Below the pieces are notes generated by a model, which worked only from the letters and a program-made list of their open reading frames with translations, did no database searches and was not told the origin of the DNA. A program made the translations under genes and the position numbers. A DNA stretch of 64,000 bases from Deltaproteobacteria bacterium (GTDB lineage: Bacteria > Myxococcota_A > UBA9160 > SZUA-336): contig JAJDAK010000048.1 in the NCBI GenBank assembly GCA_029261895.1, positions 62,001 to 126,000 on the forward strand. Reading direction: 5' to 3'. Positions 26,467 through 34,993 of this stretch are shown piece after piece. Each line of letters opens with the position of its first letter. The first letter of the stretch is position 1.

Positions 26467-27423
26467 GTGGGGAACCTTGAAGCCTGGATCGCAGACGAAC
26501 TCGGCCGTACGGTCGAGGCAAAATCGGAACTCCCGGGTGGCGCAGGCGCACGACGCTATTGGCGTATCCACCTGGCGGGCGGAACCACGGCAATCCTGAT
26601 GCATGCATTGCCAGAGGATCTGAAAATCCTGCCTCCGGCCCTGCGCGAAAACCCCGTCGCGATTCCCTTCGTTGCGGTCAGTGCTTTGCTCCAAAGCCAT
26701 GGGGTTCCCGTACCCGAGATCTTCGCGGTGCAGGAGGACGAGCGCTACGTACTGCTCGAAGACTGCAGCGACCGCAGTATCTATTCGTTGGCGGCTTCAG
26801 CTCGCGCGCCCTATTTGAAACAAGCGATCGAATGCCTTGCGCACATCCATGCAATCGAACGCTCCGACCATTTCGTCTTCCGTCGTCATTTTGATCTGGC
26901 TTGGATCGAATTCGAGATGCGACACTTTCTCGACCACGGTGTTGCAAAGCGGTATCGCGCCGCGCTCACTGAAACCCTAACCGAGATGAGTCATGCCATT
27001 GCGGAGCGCACGCAGGTGCTTTGTATGCGCGACTACCAGAGCCAAAACCTGATGATCGATCCAACCGACAGGCTGCGGATTCTAGACTTTCAGGATGCAC
27101 TACTGGCGCCGCGTGAGCTGGACCTGGCGGCGTTTCTCTTCGATTCCTATATCGATTTAACTGCCGACACACGCAACGCATTGCTCCATCGGTATGAAGT
27201 GGAAGCCGGTGTTGCGATTCTAGCGGAAGACCTCGCGTTGCTGGTGACACAGAGGAAGTGCAAAGACTTCGCGCGCTTTCATTATCTTATGAAAGAGAAA
27301 GGCGATAGCCGCTTCGTCCCGTTCGCGGCGTCCGCGCGCAAGGCAGTGCTCGAATCATTAGCCCTTTTACCCAACACTTGGTCAGATCCCCTGGCTCGCG
27401 GCTTTGAAAGTATTCCCGCATGA
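26467..27423 (+). CDS. amgK: N-acetylmuramate/N-acetylglucosamine kinase AmgK
   Basis: Aminoglycoside-phosphotransferase-fold sugar kinase of 318 residues. The kinase core has VLLEDCSDRSIY (hinge), the catalytic loop CMRDYQSQNLMI (Asp and Asn) and ILDFQDALLAPRELDLAAF for Mg binding, the last being the pattern seen in AmgK. Start GTG (VGNLEAWIADELG). Its stop overlaps the murU start (ATGA). In Pseudomonas AmgK phosphorylates MurNAc at the anomeric carbon as part of the fosfomycin-bypass recycling route; pairing with a MurU-type uridylyltransferase makes this assignment firm. Confidence 0.88.
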   Translation: MGNLEAWIADELGRTVEAKSELPGGAGARRYWRIHLAGGTTAILMHALPEDLKILPPALRENPVAIPFVAVSALLQSHGVPVPEIFAVQEDERYVLLEDCSDRSIYSLAASARAPYLKQAIECLAHIHAIERSDHFVFRRHFDLAWIEFEMRHFLDHGVAKRYRAALTETLTEMSHAIAERTQVLCMRDYQSQNLMIDPTDRLRILDFQDALLAPRELDLAAFLFDSYIDLTADTRNALLHRYEVEAGVAILAEDLALLVTQRKCKDFARFHYLMKEKGDSRFVPFAASARKAVLESLALLPNTWSDPLARGFESIPA

Positions 27424-28397
27424 AAGCCATGATTCTGGCTGCCGGTTTGGGTACACGCATGGACCCGTTAACCCGGACCTACGCAAAACCTGCGCTGACC
27501 GTGCTCGATCAGCCCGTGATCGCGCGCATGATCGAGTCGCTCGCCCATGCCGGGATCAGCGGTTTCGTCATCAATACACACGCGAATATGGATTCGCTTC
27601 GTGAAGCGTTGGGCCACAGTCGGGCAAACGTAGAAATCTCCGAGGAAAGGACACTGCTTGGGACGGGCGGTGGCATTCGGCTCGCGGAGCCATACCTAGG
27701 CGGAAACGAGCCGTTTATCGTGCTCAATTCAGACATGCACGTCGATCTCGACGTCGACGCACTACTCGCTGCCCACAAGAAACAGGGCGCGATTGCGACC
27801 TTGGTACTGCGCGACGATCCGCGAAAGGAACGCTTCGGCAGTTTGGGGATCAATTCATCGGAAAAGGTGTGCCGCGTCACAGACCTTTGGGCCGAAGGTG
27901 CCGAGGTAAGAAGTGGATTGTTTACCGGGATACAGGTATTGGAACCAACCATATTCGACGAGATGCCAGCCAGCGGATGTTTCGACATTATTCGCGACGT
28001 CCACCTGCCGTATTTGGACAACGGCGGGAGCATTGGCACTTGGTTGCAGCCTGCGGCCAGAGACTGGTCACCGATTGGTTGCCCTCGGGAGCTCCTAGAT
28101 GCGAACCTAGACGCGTTGGAAGCGCTAGCCCATCAAGAACCCGCGGCGCGTGGGGTATTTATCGATCCGACCGCAACCGTTGACGGTCATATTGCTGGCC
28201 CCGTCTGGATCGGCGCAGGTGCAAAGGTCTCCCCGAGTTCAAGCGTCGGACCGCGTGCAATCATTGGTGCCGGCGCCAACGTGCCTACGGGTGCTTCAGT
28301 CACCGATGCAGTGTTTTTACGTAACGCCTCCCCGGCGTCGCCACGGTCATGGCAACGCGTCATCGCGTACGGCGAGGAGGTTTGGCTGGATGGCTGA
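27420..28397 (+). CDS. murU: MurU-type N-acetylmuramate-1-phosphate uridylyltransferase with C-terminal extension
   Basis: Nucleotidyltransferase of 325 residues. Residues 1-225 hold the GT-A fold of sugar-1-phosphate nucleotidyltransferases: MILAAGLGTRMDPLTRTYAKP, LGTGGGIRLAEPYLG and the metal site LNSDMHVDL. Pseudomonas MurU ends here (about 223 residues). This protein continues for 100 residues with imperfect hexapeptide-like repeats (VDGHIAGPVWIGAGAKVSPSSSVG and IIGAGANVPTGASV in short runs), suggesting a left-handed beta-helix. It would convert MurNAc-1-P to UDP-MurNAc. Overlaps amgK by 4 bp and the MBL gene by 8 bp. Confidence 0.82.
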   Translation: MKAMILAAGLGTRMDPLTRTYAKPALTVLDQPVIARMIESLAHAGISGFVINTHANMDSLREALGHSRANVEISEERTLLGTGGGIRLAEPYLGGNEPFIVLNSDMHVDLDVDALLAAHKKQGAIATLVLRDDPRKERFGSLGINSSEKVCRVTDLWAEGAEVRSGLFTGIQVLEPTIFDEMPASGCFDIIRDVHLPYLDNGGSIGTWLQPAARDWSPIGCPRELLDANLDALEALAHQEPAARGVFIDPTATVDGHIAGPVWIGAGAKVSPSSSVGPRAIIGAGANVPTGASVTDAVFLRNASPASPRSWQRVIAYGEEVWLDG

Positions 28398-29124
28398 AGT
28401 CTTGTTCATTGGGACGGGAGATGCTTTCGGGAGTGGTGGTCGACGCAATAGCGCGATCTTGGTGCGCGGAAAGCAACGCACGATCTTGCTCGACTGCGGC
28501 GCAACCACATTGCTCGGATTGAAAGAGCTTGGTGTGGACCCGCTAGAAATCGACGCGGTCGCAATCAGTCACTTTCATGGCGACCACGCGGCGGGCTTAC
28601 CGTTTTTAATGCTCGACTATCTCTATGCACATGAACGTGACCGTCCACTGGATGTGCTAGGCCCTCCGGGCGTGGAAGATCGCATCCACCGCCTCAACCA
28701 ATCATTCAGCTACGATGGCAATGGCCAAGATCGCTACGCGGTTCACTATCAAGAATACACCATCGGAAAGTCACTTGAGATTGAGGGTTTCAAAGTCACG
28801 CCCTATCCCGCAGCACATCATCCCGATACCGTTCCACATATGCTGCGTGTCGAACTCGACAATCGATCCGTTTTCTTTTCTGGCGATACGGGTTGGTTCG
28901 ACGCGATTCCAAATAATGTAGGACCGGTCGATCTATTCATTTCGGAATGCACGCTATTCGAGGAAGGGTTCGAGTTTCACCTGAGTCATTCGCGCCTCAA
29001 AAAGGAGCGTGAACGCTTCGAGTGCAAACGCACAATCATCACGCATCTCGGCGCAGAAATGCTCAGCAACACCGACCGCATCGAATTCGATACCGCGCAC
29101 GACGGCTCCAAACTCGAGCTCTAG
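28390..29124 (+). CDS. MBL-fold hydrolase, ribonuclease Z-like
   Basis: Metallo-beta-lactamase-fold protein of 244 residues. The zinc site SHFHGDHAAG, the later AHHPDTVPH, SGDTGWFD and final THLG carry the usual His/Asp ligands; the fold resembles RNase Z and related phosphodiesterases. ATG at 28390 inside the 3' end of murU (8-bp overlap). No exosite arm of true RNase Z is seen, so it is probably a different hydrolase. The 3' end meets anmK at a shared CTAG. Its place in a peptidoglycan recycling operon is suggestive, but the substrate is unknown. Confidence 0.75.
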   Translation: MAEVLFIGTGDAFGSGGRRNSAILVRGKQRTILLDCGATTLLGLKELGVDPLEIDAVAISHFHGDHAAGLPFLMLDYLYAHERDRPLDVLGPPGVEDRIHRLNQSFSYDGNGQDRYAVHYQEYTIGKSLEIEGFKVTPYPAAHHPDTVPHMLRVELDNRSVFFSGDTGWFDAIPNNVGPVDLFISECTLFEEGFEFHLSHSRLKKERERFECKRTIITHLGAEMLSNTDRIEFDTAHDGSKLEL

Positions 29125-30254
29125 CGACGGACTCCCGCGGGGGGGGTCAAACTTCCGAGCGTGACTTCGGCGGCTGCACCTGTGGCAGCGGGCACGTTCG
29201 ACGGCTGACCGTTAAACGATGCCCACCCCAGCACGGCAAACGCGACCGCTTCGAGTGCGTCGAACGGGACCCCATGCTCGCTGGATGTCTCCACGGGTAG
29301 CGGCGCCAAGCGTGTGCGCAGCCCGTCCATTATCACGGGATTCAGCGCGCCACCGCCGTAGACAATCCAACGCTCAGCGGGCGCCGGGAACAACCCGCTT
29401 GCACGGACGGTTGATTCAACCGTGATCGCAGCGAGTGTCGCCATCAGATCCTGGTGGCTTCCACCTTTGTCGCGTACACCCGCTTCGATTCGCGCAAGAA
29501 ATTCCGCGTTGAAGTATTCGTGTCCGGTACTTTTGGGCGGGGGTTTAGAAAAGTACGGATCCGTCAGCGCATGATCGACGACTTCACCGATGACACGGCC
29601 CTCGTGCGCAGCGCGCCCGTCTCGGTCGAATTCTTCCGCACCACCCGAAGCTTTGCGCGCGGCTGTATCGAGTAGCGCGTTGCCCGGCCCGGGATCAAAA
29701 GCAATCAGGCGCGAAATGTCATCGCCATCGAGGTAGGTGATGTTCGTAAAGCCACCGATATTAAGTACCGCGCGGCGTTCGCCTTTGCGTGCAAAGTAAT
29801 GATGGTGAAAGTACGGTGTGAGGGGTGCACCCTGGCCCCCCGCGGCCATATCAGCCCGACGAAAGTCGTGCACCACTGGAATCCCCGTGCGTGCGTGAAT
29901 CGTCGACGCCGCACCGAGTTGAAGCGTTCCCCTAACTTCGGGTTCTGGGAAATGCCCGACCGTCTGTCCGTGGGAGCCAATCGCCGCAACCTCGTTCGCC
30001 GAGATACCGGCACGCGCAATGACCGATAGCGCAGCAGCGGCAAAGCGTTCGCCCAAATCGAGATCCAAACGTACGAAATCGCGGATCGATGGGAACCCAT
30101 CCGCATAGCTTCGGATGCGTTCCCGAAGTTCTCCTGAAAGCGGTTCACTCACGAACGCAAGAAGCTCGAGATCACGAACCCGTTCATCCAAACGGATGAG
30201 CGCGGCGTCCACGGCATCCGCGGAAGTTCCCGACATTAAACCGATCCAGAGCAC
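29121..30254 (-). CDS. anmK: Anhydro-N-acetylmuramic acid kinase AnmK
   Basis: Cytoplasmic kinase of 377 residues that opens the 1,6-anhydro ring of anhMurNAc and yields MurNAc-6-phosphate. Family landmarks: LWIGLMSGTSADAVDAALI, AIGSHGQTVGHFPE, ADMAAGGQGAPL, YHHYFARKGERRAVLNIGG-type block (short) and WIVYGGGALNP. Converges with the MBL gene, sharing the bases CTAG at the stops. With amgK and murU it nearly completes the recycling route to UDP-MurNAc; the MurNAc-6-P phosphatase (MupP) is not in the window. Confidence 0.94.
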   Translation of the reverse strand: MLWIGLMSGTSADAVDAALIRLDERVRDLELLAFVSEPLSGELRERIRSYADGFPSIRDFVRLDLDLGERFAAAALSVIARAGISANEVAAIGSHGQTVGHFPEPEVRGTLQLGAASTIHARTGIPVVHDFRRADMAAGGQGAPLTPYFHHHYFARKGERRAVLNIGGFTNITYLDGDDISRLIAFDPGPGNALLDTAARKASGGAEEFDRDGRAAHEGRVIGEVVDHALTDPYFSKPPPKSTGHEYFNAEFLARIEAGVRDKGGSHQDLMATLAAITVESTVRASGLFPAPAERWIVYGGGALNPVIMDGLRTRLAPLPVETSSEHGVPFDALEAVAFAVLGWASFNGQPSNVPAATGAAAEVTLGSLTPPAGVRR

Positions 30255-30289
30255 ATTTCCCCCAAGCGCGGAGTCTAGCGGACTGTTGA

Positions 30290-30682
30290 CTAGGGGGAAG
30301 CGGGAAAGACGGCTTGTAGTGGGGGCTCGGAAGGATCAGGTGCGATGCAAAACGTCGCGAGCGCGGAGCGTGTGTCCTTGTCCATCTGGCGGAACTCGAT
30401 TCCCATTCCTGCGGACGGGCCCGTACTTCCCGCGTAACCTCGGACCCAAACCACTTCAGCCACACAGCAGATGCCAGGTGCCCTTGGGCCGAAGATTTTC
30501 AGTTCGACGACGACCTCAGATCCAGCGACCTTTGGATTGCTGCATTGCACGAACGCACCGGACTCGGAAATATTGGCCACGTAGCCAAAAAAACGGCCTC
30601 GTTCGCCCTTGTCGGACATGACCAGAACGGGCTGAGGGACCCGTAAAGTCCTGCGTGGATGTGTAGTTCGGGGAATTTCCAT
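30290..30682 (-). CDS. PilZ-domain protein 1 (c-di-GMP receptor candidate)
   Basis: Single-domain PilZ protein of 130 residues. The c-di-GMP binding motifs are both present: RRTLR near residue 10 (RxxxR) and NISESG near 37 ([D/N]xSxxG). No other domain. A short Pro-rich tail ends the protein. There is no Shine-Dalgarno before the ATG, and a sigma-28-like promoter ends nine bases upstream, so the mRNA may be leaderless. The neighbours are anmK (same strand) and a small membrane protein (divergent). Likely target: motility or envelope assembly. Confidence 0.87.
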   Translation of the reverse strand: MEIPRTTHPRRTLRVPQPVLVMSDKGERGRFFGYVANISESGAFVQCSNPKVAGSEVVVELKIFGPRAPGICCVAEVVWVRGYAGSTGPSAGMGIEFRQMDKDTRSALATFCIAPDPSEPPLQAVFPASP

Positions 30683-30691
30683 ATATGGGGC

Positions 30692-30719
30692 TATTCGGAC
30701 CCAATGTCGCGTACCTTTA
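30692..30719 (-). promoter_or_regulatory. Sigma-28-like promoter of PilZ gene 1
   Basis: Minus strand TAAAGGTA (30719-30712), 12 bases, TCCGAATA (30699-30692): exact TAAAG-N16-CCGA. Predicted start about three bases before the ATG. Confidence 0.5.
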
Positions 30720-30738
30720 CCCCCATCACGGTCTCTCG

Positions 30739-30768
30739 TTGACAGTCGGGCCCTCCGCCCAGTACCGT
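30739..30768 (+). promoter_or_regulatory. Housekeeping-type promoter, small membrane protein gene
   Basis: TTGACA at 30739-30744, 18 bases, TACCGT at 30763-30768. Perfect -35, poor -10. The predicted start is just before the ATG at 30778. Confidence 0.35.
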
Positions 30769-30777
30769 CCGGCGGCT

Positions 30778-31062
30778 ATGAGCGTAGAGGACGAACGATC
30801 CCGCGCCCTTGGGGGGCTTGTATGCCTAGCGACGTTGGTCGCTGGTGCACTCTTCCTGTATGGGCTGTCGGCGGGCAGCTATTGGGCGATCGCCTTGCCT
30901 GTGGCGGCTGTGACGCTCTTTGTCCTCACCCTGGTCTTCTGGATCGGTTGGACGATTGCGACCGTGCAGGTCGAAAGCGCGAACGAACCGAGCAGTGGTG
31001 CGGGCCCGAGTTCGGCAACCACCGCCGATGCCGATGATTCCAGCGCTTCGGGAGCCGCTTAA
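30778..31062 (+). CDS. Small two-helix membrane protein
   Basis: Protein of 94 residues starting MSVEDERSRALGG. Two hydrophobic segments (about 12-32 and 38-60) form a hairpin, followed by a Ser/Ala/Asp-rich tail that looks disordered. No family recognised. It ends 4 bp before the first glycosyltransferase, so it is probably part of that operon. It could be a small membrane scaffold for the glycan machinery, which is a guess. Confidence 0.6.
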   Translation: MSVEDERSRALGGLVCLATLVAGALFLYGLSAGSYWAIALPVAAVTLFVLTLVFWIGWTIATVQVESANEPSSGAGPSSATTADADDSSASGAA

Positions 31063-31066
31063 GCGG

Positions 31067-32311
31067 ATGCGCATCGCCCTGCTCACCTATCGCGGAAACA
31101 TGTTCTGCGGTGGCCAAGGTATCTATGCAGCGAATATCGCACGCGAACTCCACGCACTTGGACACGAAGTGCATGTGATCGCGGGCCCACCGTTGCCCGA
31201 ATTGGATCCAGGAATCACGCTGCATGAAATTCCGAATGAAAATTTCTTCGCGTTGCCAATGCGTGATGCGCTCCCCAAAGACAATCCCTTTCGCGCCCTC
31301 TTGCCGAGTCACCTTTGGGAACTCGGACTCACACGCTTCGGCATATTCCCAGAGATGACCGCATTTGGGCTGCGTCTGCTCGTGCGCTGGCGCGAGTTGA
31401 TGCAGAAGCATTCTTTTGATGTTGTACTTGATAACCAATCGTTGACCTGGGGCTTGCTCGGCTTGCAAGCGACCGGTGTTCCCGTGGTCGGTGTGGTTCA
31501 CCATCCGTTGCACATTGATCGCGAGGCAGATTTCGAAGTGGATCCACGCTTCCGACGCAAGTGGAAGCGCACGCTCTACTTCCCGCTTTTCATGCAGGAA
31601 TTCGTGGTACCGCGCTTGGCACAGATTTTGACCGTGTCTCATGCATCTGCAACGGAGATCGAGCGCTATTTCGGCGTGCCGAAGAAAGATACCGCGGTGG
31701 TTTATAACGGCACCGACACCGATCAGTTTCGCCCGATCGACGTTGAGAAAGAAACCGACCTCATTTTCGTCGGCCGCACCGAAGATCGAAAAAAAGGTGT
31801 GCCCTACTTGCTCGATGCGCTCGCGCGCGCACCGAAGCATGTCACGCTGAAGATCGTTGACGGGCGAATTCCGGACGACGGACTCGTACCTCAGAAGATC
31901 CGGCAACATGGCCTGCAAGATCGCGTGAAATTGGTACGAAGAATGCTGACCATCGAAGAATTAATCCGCCAATACTCCACCGCAAGAGCTGCCGTCGTCC
32001 CTTCGTTCTTCGAAGGCTTTGGCTTTCCCGCATCCGAAGCGATGGCTTGCGGGCTACCGGTTATCGCAAGTGACGGTGGCGCACTGCCCGAGGTCGTGGG
32101 TTCGTCGGGAGACGCAGGCCTGTTGGTTCCATTTGGGCAAATCCAACCGCTGGCCGATGCCATCAGCGAAATCGGCGACCGCCCGGAGCAGGCTGCCGCA
32201 ATGGGCAAAGCCGCACGCCGCCGCATTGAGCGCGCCTTCTCCTGGCATGAGGCTGGCAGGCGAACGGCAGAAGTGCTCGAGGACACAGTCCGTGCTTACC
32301 GTCGATCTTGA
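31067..32311 (+). CDS. GT4-family glycosyltransferase 1
   Basis: GT-B fold glycosyltransferase of 414 residues. The N terminus MRIALLTYRGNMFCGGQGIY holds the Gly-rich acceptor loop; the donor half has VFVGRTEDRKKGVPYLLDAL and the EX7E motif EGFGFPASE, followed by ACGLPVIASDGGALPE, all typical of GT4. It shares its unusual N-terminal block with the second GT4 gene at 32990 (RGNM-x-x-GGQGIY), so the two are tandem paralogues. A methyltransferase gene starts 20 bp before its end. The block probably builds a methylated surface glycan; donor and acceptor are unknown. Confidence 0.85.
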   Translation: MRIALLTYRGNMFCGGQGIYAANIARELHALGHEVHVIAGPPLPELDPGITLHEIPNENFFALPMRDALPKDNPFRALLPSHLWELGLTRFGIFPEMTAFGLRLLVRWRELMQKHSFDVVLDNQSLTWGLLGLQATGVPVVGVVHHPLHIDREADFEVDPRFRRKWKRTLYFPLFMQEFVVPRLAQILTVSHASATEIERYFGVPKKDTAVVYNGTDTDQFRPIDVEKETDLIFVGRTEDRKKGVPYLLDALARAPKHVTLKIVDGRIPDDGLVPQKIRQHGLQDRVKLVRRMLTIEELIRQYSTARAAVVPSFFEGFGFPASEAMACGLPVIASDGGALPEVVGSSGDAGLLVPFGQIQPLADAISEIGDRPEQAAAMGKAARRRIERAFSWHEAGRRTAEVLEDTVRAYRRS

Positions 32312-32990
32312 TCGGCTCGAATTAAAACCGGGCGATCGGCTGTTAGACGCAGGTTGTGGTGGGGGTCGACACTGCTTCGGCGCAATGGATCGCGGCGCGA
32401 CCGTCATTGGGTTAGATCTCGATGTCGAAAGCTTAAAGCTCGCGCGTGCGGGAATGCACGACCGCAATCCCAAAGGCGGCGGTGTACTACAAGCAGATGT
32501 ATTTAAGCTGCCCTTCGCCGATCATGCCTTCGATCACGTGATCTGCTCCGAGGTCATGGAACATGTGCACGACTATGCCACCGCCATACGCGAGCTCGTA
32601 CGTGTACTGAAGCCTGGTGGAACCGTGGGCATTACGATCCCAACCGCGACCACGGAGTTTTTCTATCTACGGCTGACGCGCGACTACTTCGAAAGCCCCG
32701 GCGGGCACATTCGTATTTTCAAGCCCCGTGATTTGGCTCGCGCGATGTCCGCGGCTGGACTTGATGTGCAGGGTGTGAGTTTCGCGCATGCACTCCACAG
32801 CCCCTACTGGGTACTGCGTTCGGTCCTCGGTCTACATTCGGAAAAGCCTTCGCCCACGCGCGCGTATCGACGGTTTTTGATTCATGCGAGTACGTCTCGA
32901 ATGTGGACGCGTGTTGAGCACTGGCTCGATTGGATTTGGCCAAAAAGTCTCGTGCTCTACGGTCAGCGCAAAACCGGAGGAAGCATCTGA
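32292..32990 (+). CDS. Class I SAM-dependent methyltransferase 1
   Basis: Protein of 232 residues from GTG at 32292 inside the 3' end of the glycosyltransferase gene. Motif I is RLLDAGCGGGRHCFG, with acidic VIGLDLDVESL after it and VICSEVMEHVHDY plus LKPGGTVGITIPT further on: the UbiE/Methyltransf_11 type. The C-terminal 70 residues are basic and aromatic, with a likely membrane-surface helix. The stop overlaps the next ATG (TGATG). Sits between two paralogous glycosyltransferases, which suggests the substrate is a glycan or lipid-linked sugar. Confidence 0.85.
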   Translation: MLTVDLDRLELKPGDRLLDAGCGGGRHCFGAMDRGATVIGLDLDVESLKLARAGMHDRNPKGGGVLQADVFKLPFADHAFDHVICSEVMEHVHDYATAIRELVRVLKPGGTVGITIPTATTEFFYLRLTRDYFESPGGHIRIFKPRDLARAMSAAGLDVQGVSFAHALHSPYWVLRSVLGLHSEKPSPTRAYRRFLIHASTSRMWTRVEHWLDWIWPKSLVLYGQRKTGGSI

Positions 32991-34243
32991 TGCGGATTGC
33001 TTTCCTATGTTATCGCGGCAATATGAAATCAGGCGGTCAGGGGATCTACCTGCACGCGTTGACTCGCGAGCTCGCGCGACGGGGGCACGAGATCGACTGC
33101 TTCGTTGGGCCCCCCTACCCCGACCCTATGCCGTGGGCACGGGTCCACAAAATCGAGAACCAACAGTTTTGGGGACGGCGTTTTCAAGGACGTGACGCAA
33201 TCCTTCCGCGACCCCATCCGTTCCGAATCTTCACACCACTGAATTTTTTCGAGTATGCGGCTTCCGGATTCGGGTTCTTGCCCGAACCTTTTGCCTTCAG
33301 TGTCCGAAGCGCACAGCAGTTAATCCGGCACATCCGAGCAGGCGTACACTACGACATGGTTCACGACATTCAGTCATTGGGCTACGGCTTGCTTTGGCTT
33401 CGTGCACTCGGCCTTCCGTCGGTAGCCACCATTCATCATCCACTCACTGTCGATCGGCGCTGGAGTCTGCTGCGTGATCAAAGCTTTATGGATCGCAAAG
33501 GCAGTCTCACCTTCTATCCTGTACGCACGCAGGGTCGCGTTGCCCGTCGGCTTGATGCGATCATCACTTCAAGCCAGTGTTCATCGGTAGAAATCCAGCA
33601 CGGGTTCGGCGTGGTACCCGAGCGCATCCACAATGTCTGGAACGGTGTCGTACTACCGGATCCACGGCCACTCGAACAGAACAGCAAGTCGACCGAAGTG
33701 CTCTTCGTGGGTCGCTGCTTTGATCCCAACAAAGGCTTCGAATACCTCATCGATGCGCTCGCCCTACTGCCCGAAGCCGTCACTTTGCGTGTGCTGGACG
33801 ACTGCCCGGCCCATACCGCTCTGGCAGACCAGATCGACGCACGTGGTGTGCGCGGCCGCATTCGTTTCGACGGCAAGGTTTCCCAAGCCGAGCTGCACAC
33901 ACGCTACCGGTGCGCCGCGGTGGTCGCTGTACCGTCCCTCTTTGAAGGTTTCGGCTTGCCCGCGATCGAGGCGCTGGCCGCAGGAACGCCCGTCGTGGCA
34001 TCACACGCGGGCGCATTACCGGAAGTTCTCGATACCGCGGGTGCTGGCTCTTTGGTTCCCTGTCGCGATCCCGCAGCACTCGCGAAAGCGATCTTGGATA
34101 TCATGCATCACTGGCCCGAGCATCACGAACAAGCGCTCGCACAACGAAACACCATCGAGACCGCGTTTGGGTGGCCGCAAGTTGCGGCCCGAACCGAGTC
34201 CGTTTACCACCAGGTTATGGAAGCATGCGCGTCGTCGACTTAG
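32990..34243 (+). CDS. GT4-family glycosyltransferase 2
   Basis: Tandem paralogue of the gene at 31067, 417 residues. Opens MRIAFLCYRGNMKSGGQGIY and keeps the donor-site features LFVGRCFDPNKGFEYLIDAL and EGFGLPAIE with AAGTPVVASHAGALPEV. Between the shared ends the two enzymes differ strongly, so duplication is old and acceptors are probably different. ATG overlaps the upstream methyltransferase stop. A second methyltransferase follows, overlapping by 19 bp. Confidence 0.85.
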   Translation: MRIAFLCYRGNMKSGGQGIYLHALTRELARRGHEIDCFVGPPYPDPMPWARVHKIENQQFWGRRFQGRDAILPRPHPFRIFTPLNFFEYAASGFGFLPEPFAFSVRSAQQLIRHIRAGVHYDMVHDIQSLGYGLLWLRALGLPSVATIHHPLTVDRRWSLLRDQSFMDRKGSLTFYPVRTQGRVARRLDAIITSSQCSSVEIQHGFGVVPERIHNVWNGVVLPDPRPLEQNSKSTEVLFVGRCFDPNKGFEYLIDALALLPEAVTLRVLDDCPAHTALADQIDARGVRGRIRFDGKVSQAELHTRYRCAAVVAVPSLFEGFGLPAIEALAAGTPVVASHAGALPEVLDTAGAGSLVPCRDPAALAKAILDIMHHWPEHHEQALAQRNTIETAFGWPQVAARTESVYHQVMEACASST

Positions 34244-34992
34244 ACCGCGACATGTCCGACGTGATTCCGACGGCAACAACCGTCGAGTCGGAGTTTCTAT
34301 TTCAGCGCATGACCGACGCTACGCTGGACGCGCTACCCGCACGACCCAATGCCAAACTTCTAGATTCCGCCGCAGGAATCGGACAGGACGCTCGAGCACT
34401 CGCGGCACGCGGAGCGATTGCATTCGCCGCCGAACCATCCAAGCGAATGATGGCGCTCGCTGAACTCAGCGACGACAAAGCGGAACCACCCAGTGGAACG
34501 CTTCTGCGGGTTCGAGCTTGGTCGGAATCATTGCCGTTTCGCAAAGGAAGCTTCGACGGGGTTTTCTGCAAAGGCGCGCTGGATCACTTTGATGATCCCG
34601 GGCTGTGCATTCAAGAGATGGCTCGGGTCGCCGGTTCGGATGGACGCGTAGTTCTTACGGTCGCGAATTTTGGCGCGCTCGGTTGCCGTTGGGCACGATT
34701 CCGCGATCGAAACGAGAGCACTCCCCACGTCTGGGGCCGTCGACACTACGACGTACCTTCCGATCACTACACGCGGTACGATCTGAAATTACTAAAGAAG
34801 CAGGCCGGCGAACATATCATCATCGACACGGAAATCGGCGTGTCCCTTCTTTGGGGCATCTCCGGGTGGGCACGCTTCCTGGCACGTTTTGAAGGCATGT
34901 CGGAAAGACTTCTGCATTTCGCCGACAGCATCGCCCGCCGATTCCCAAGCCTAGCCGATGTAGTGGTGATTGCCGGGCGACCTCGGAACTAG
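34225..34992 (+). CDS. Class I SAM-dependent methyltransferase 2
   Basis: Protein of 255 residues from ATG at 34225. Motif I is atypical (LLDSAAGIGQDARAL rather than DxGxGxG) but the rest fits: FAAEPSKRMMAL, FDGVFCKGALDHFDD and VAGSDGRVVLTVANFG. No close relation to methyltransferase 1 at motif I, so this is not a simple copy. Last gene of the glycan block, converging on an NtrC-type regulator with one base between the genes. Confidence 0.75.
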   Translation: MRVVDLDRDMSDVIPTATTVESEFLFQRMTDATLDALPARPNAKLLDSAAGIGQDARALAARGAIAFAAEPSKRMMALAELSDDKAEPPSGTLLRVRAWSESLPFRKGSFDGVFCKGALDHFDDPGLCIQEMARVAGSDGRVVLTVANFGALGCRWARFRDRNESTPHVWGRRHYDVPSDHYTRYDLKLLKKQAGEHIIIDTEIGVSLLWGISGWARFLARFEGMSERLLHFADSIARRFPSLADVVVIAGRPRN

Positions 34993-34993
34993 T

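Noticed and set aside
28390..29124. MBL-fold protein as tRNA 3' RNase Z
   Set aside because: Zinc site fits, but the flexible exosite arm of RNase Z was not seen; it was left as RNase Z-like hydrolase.
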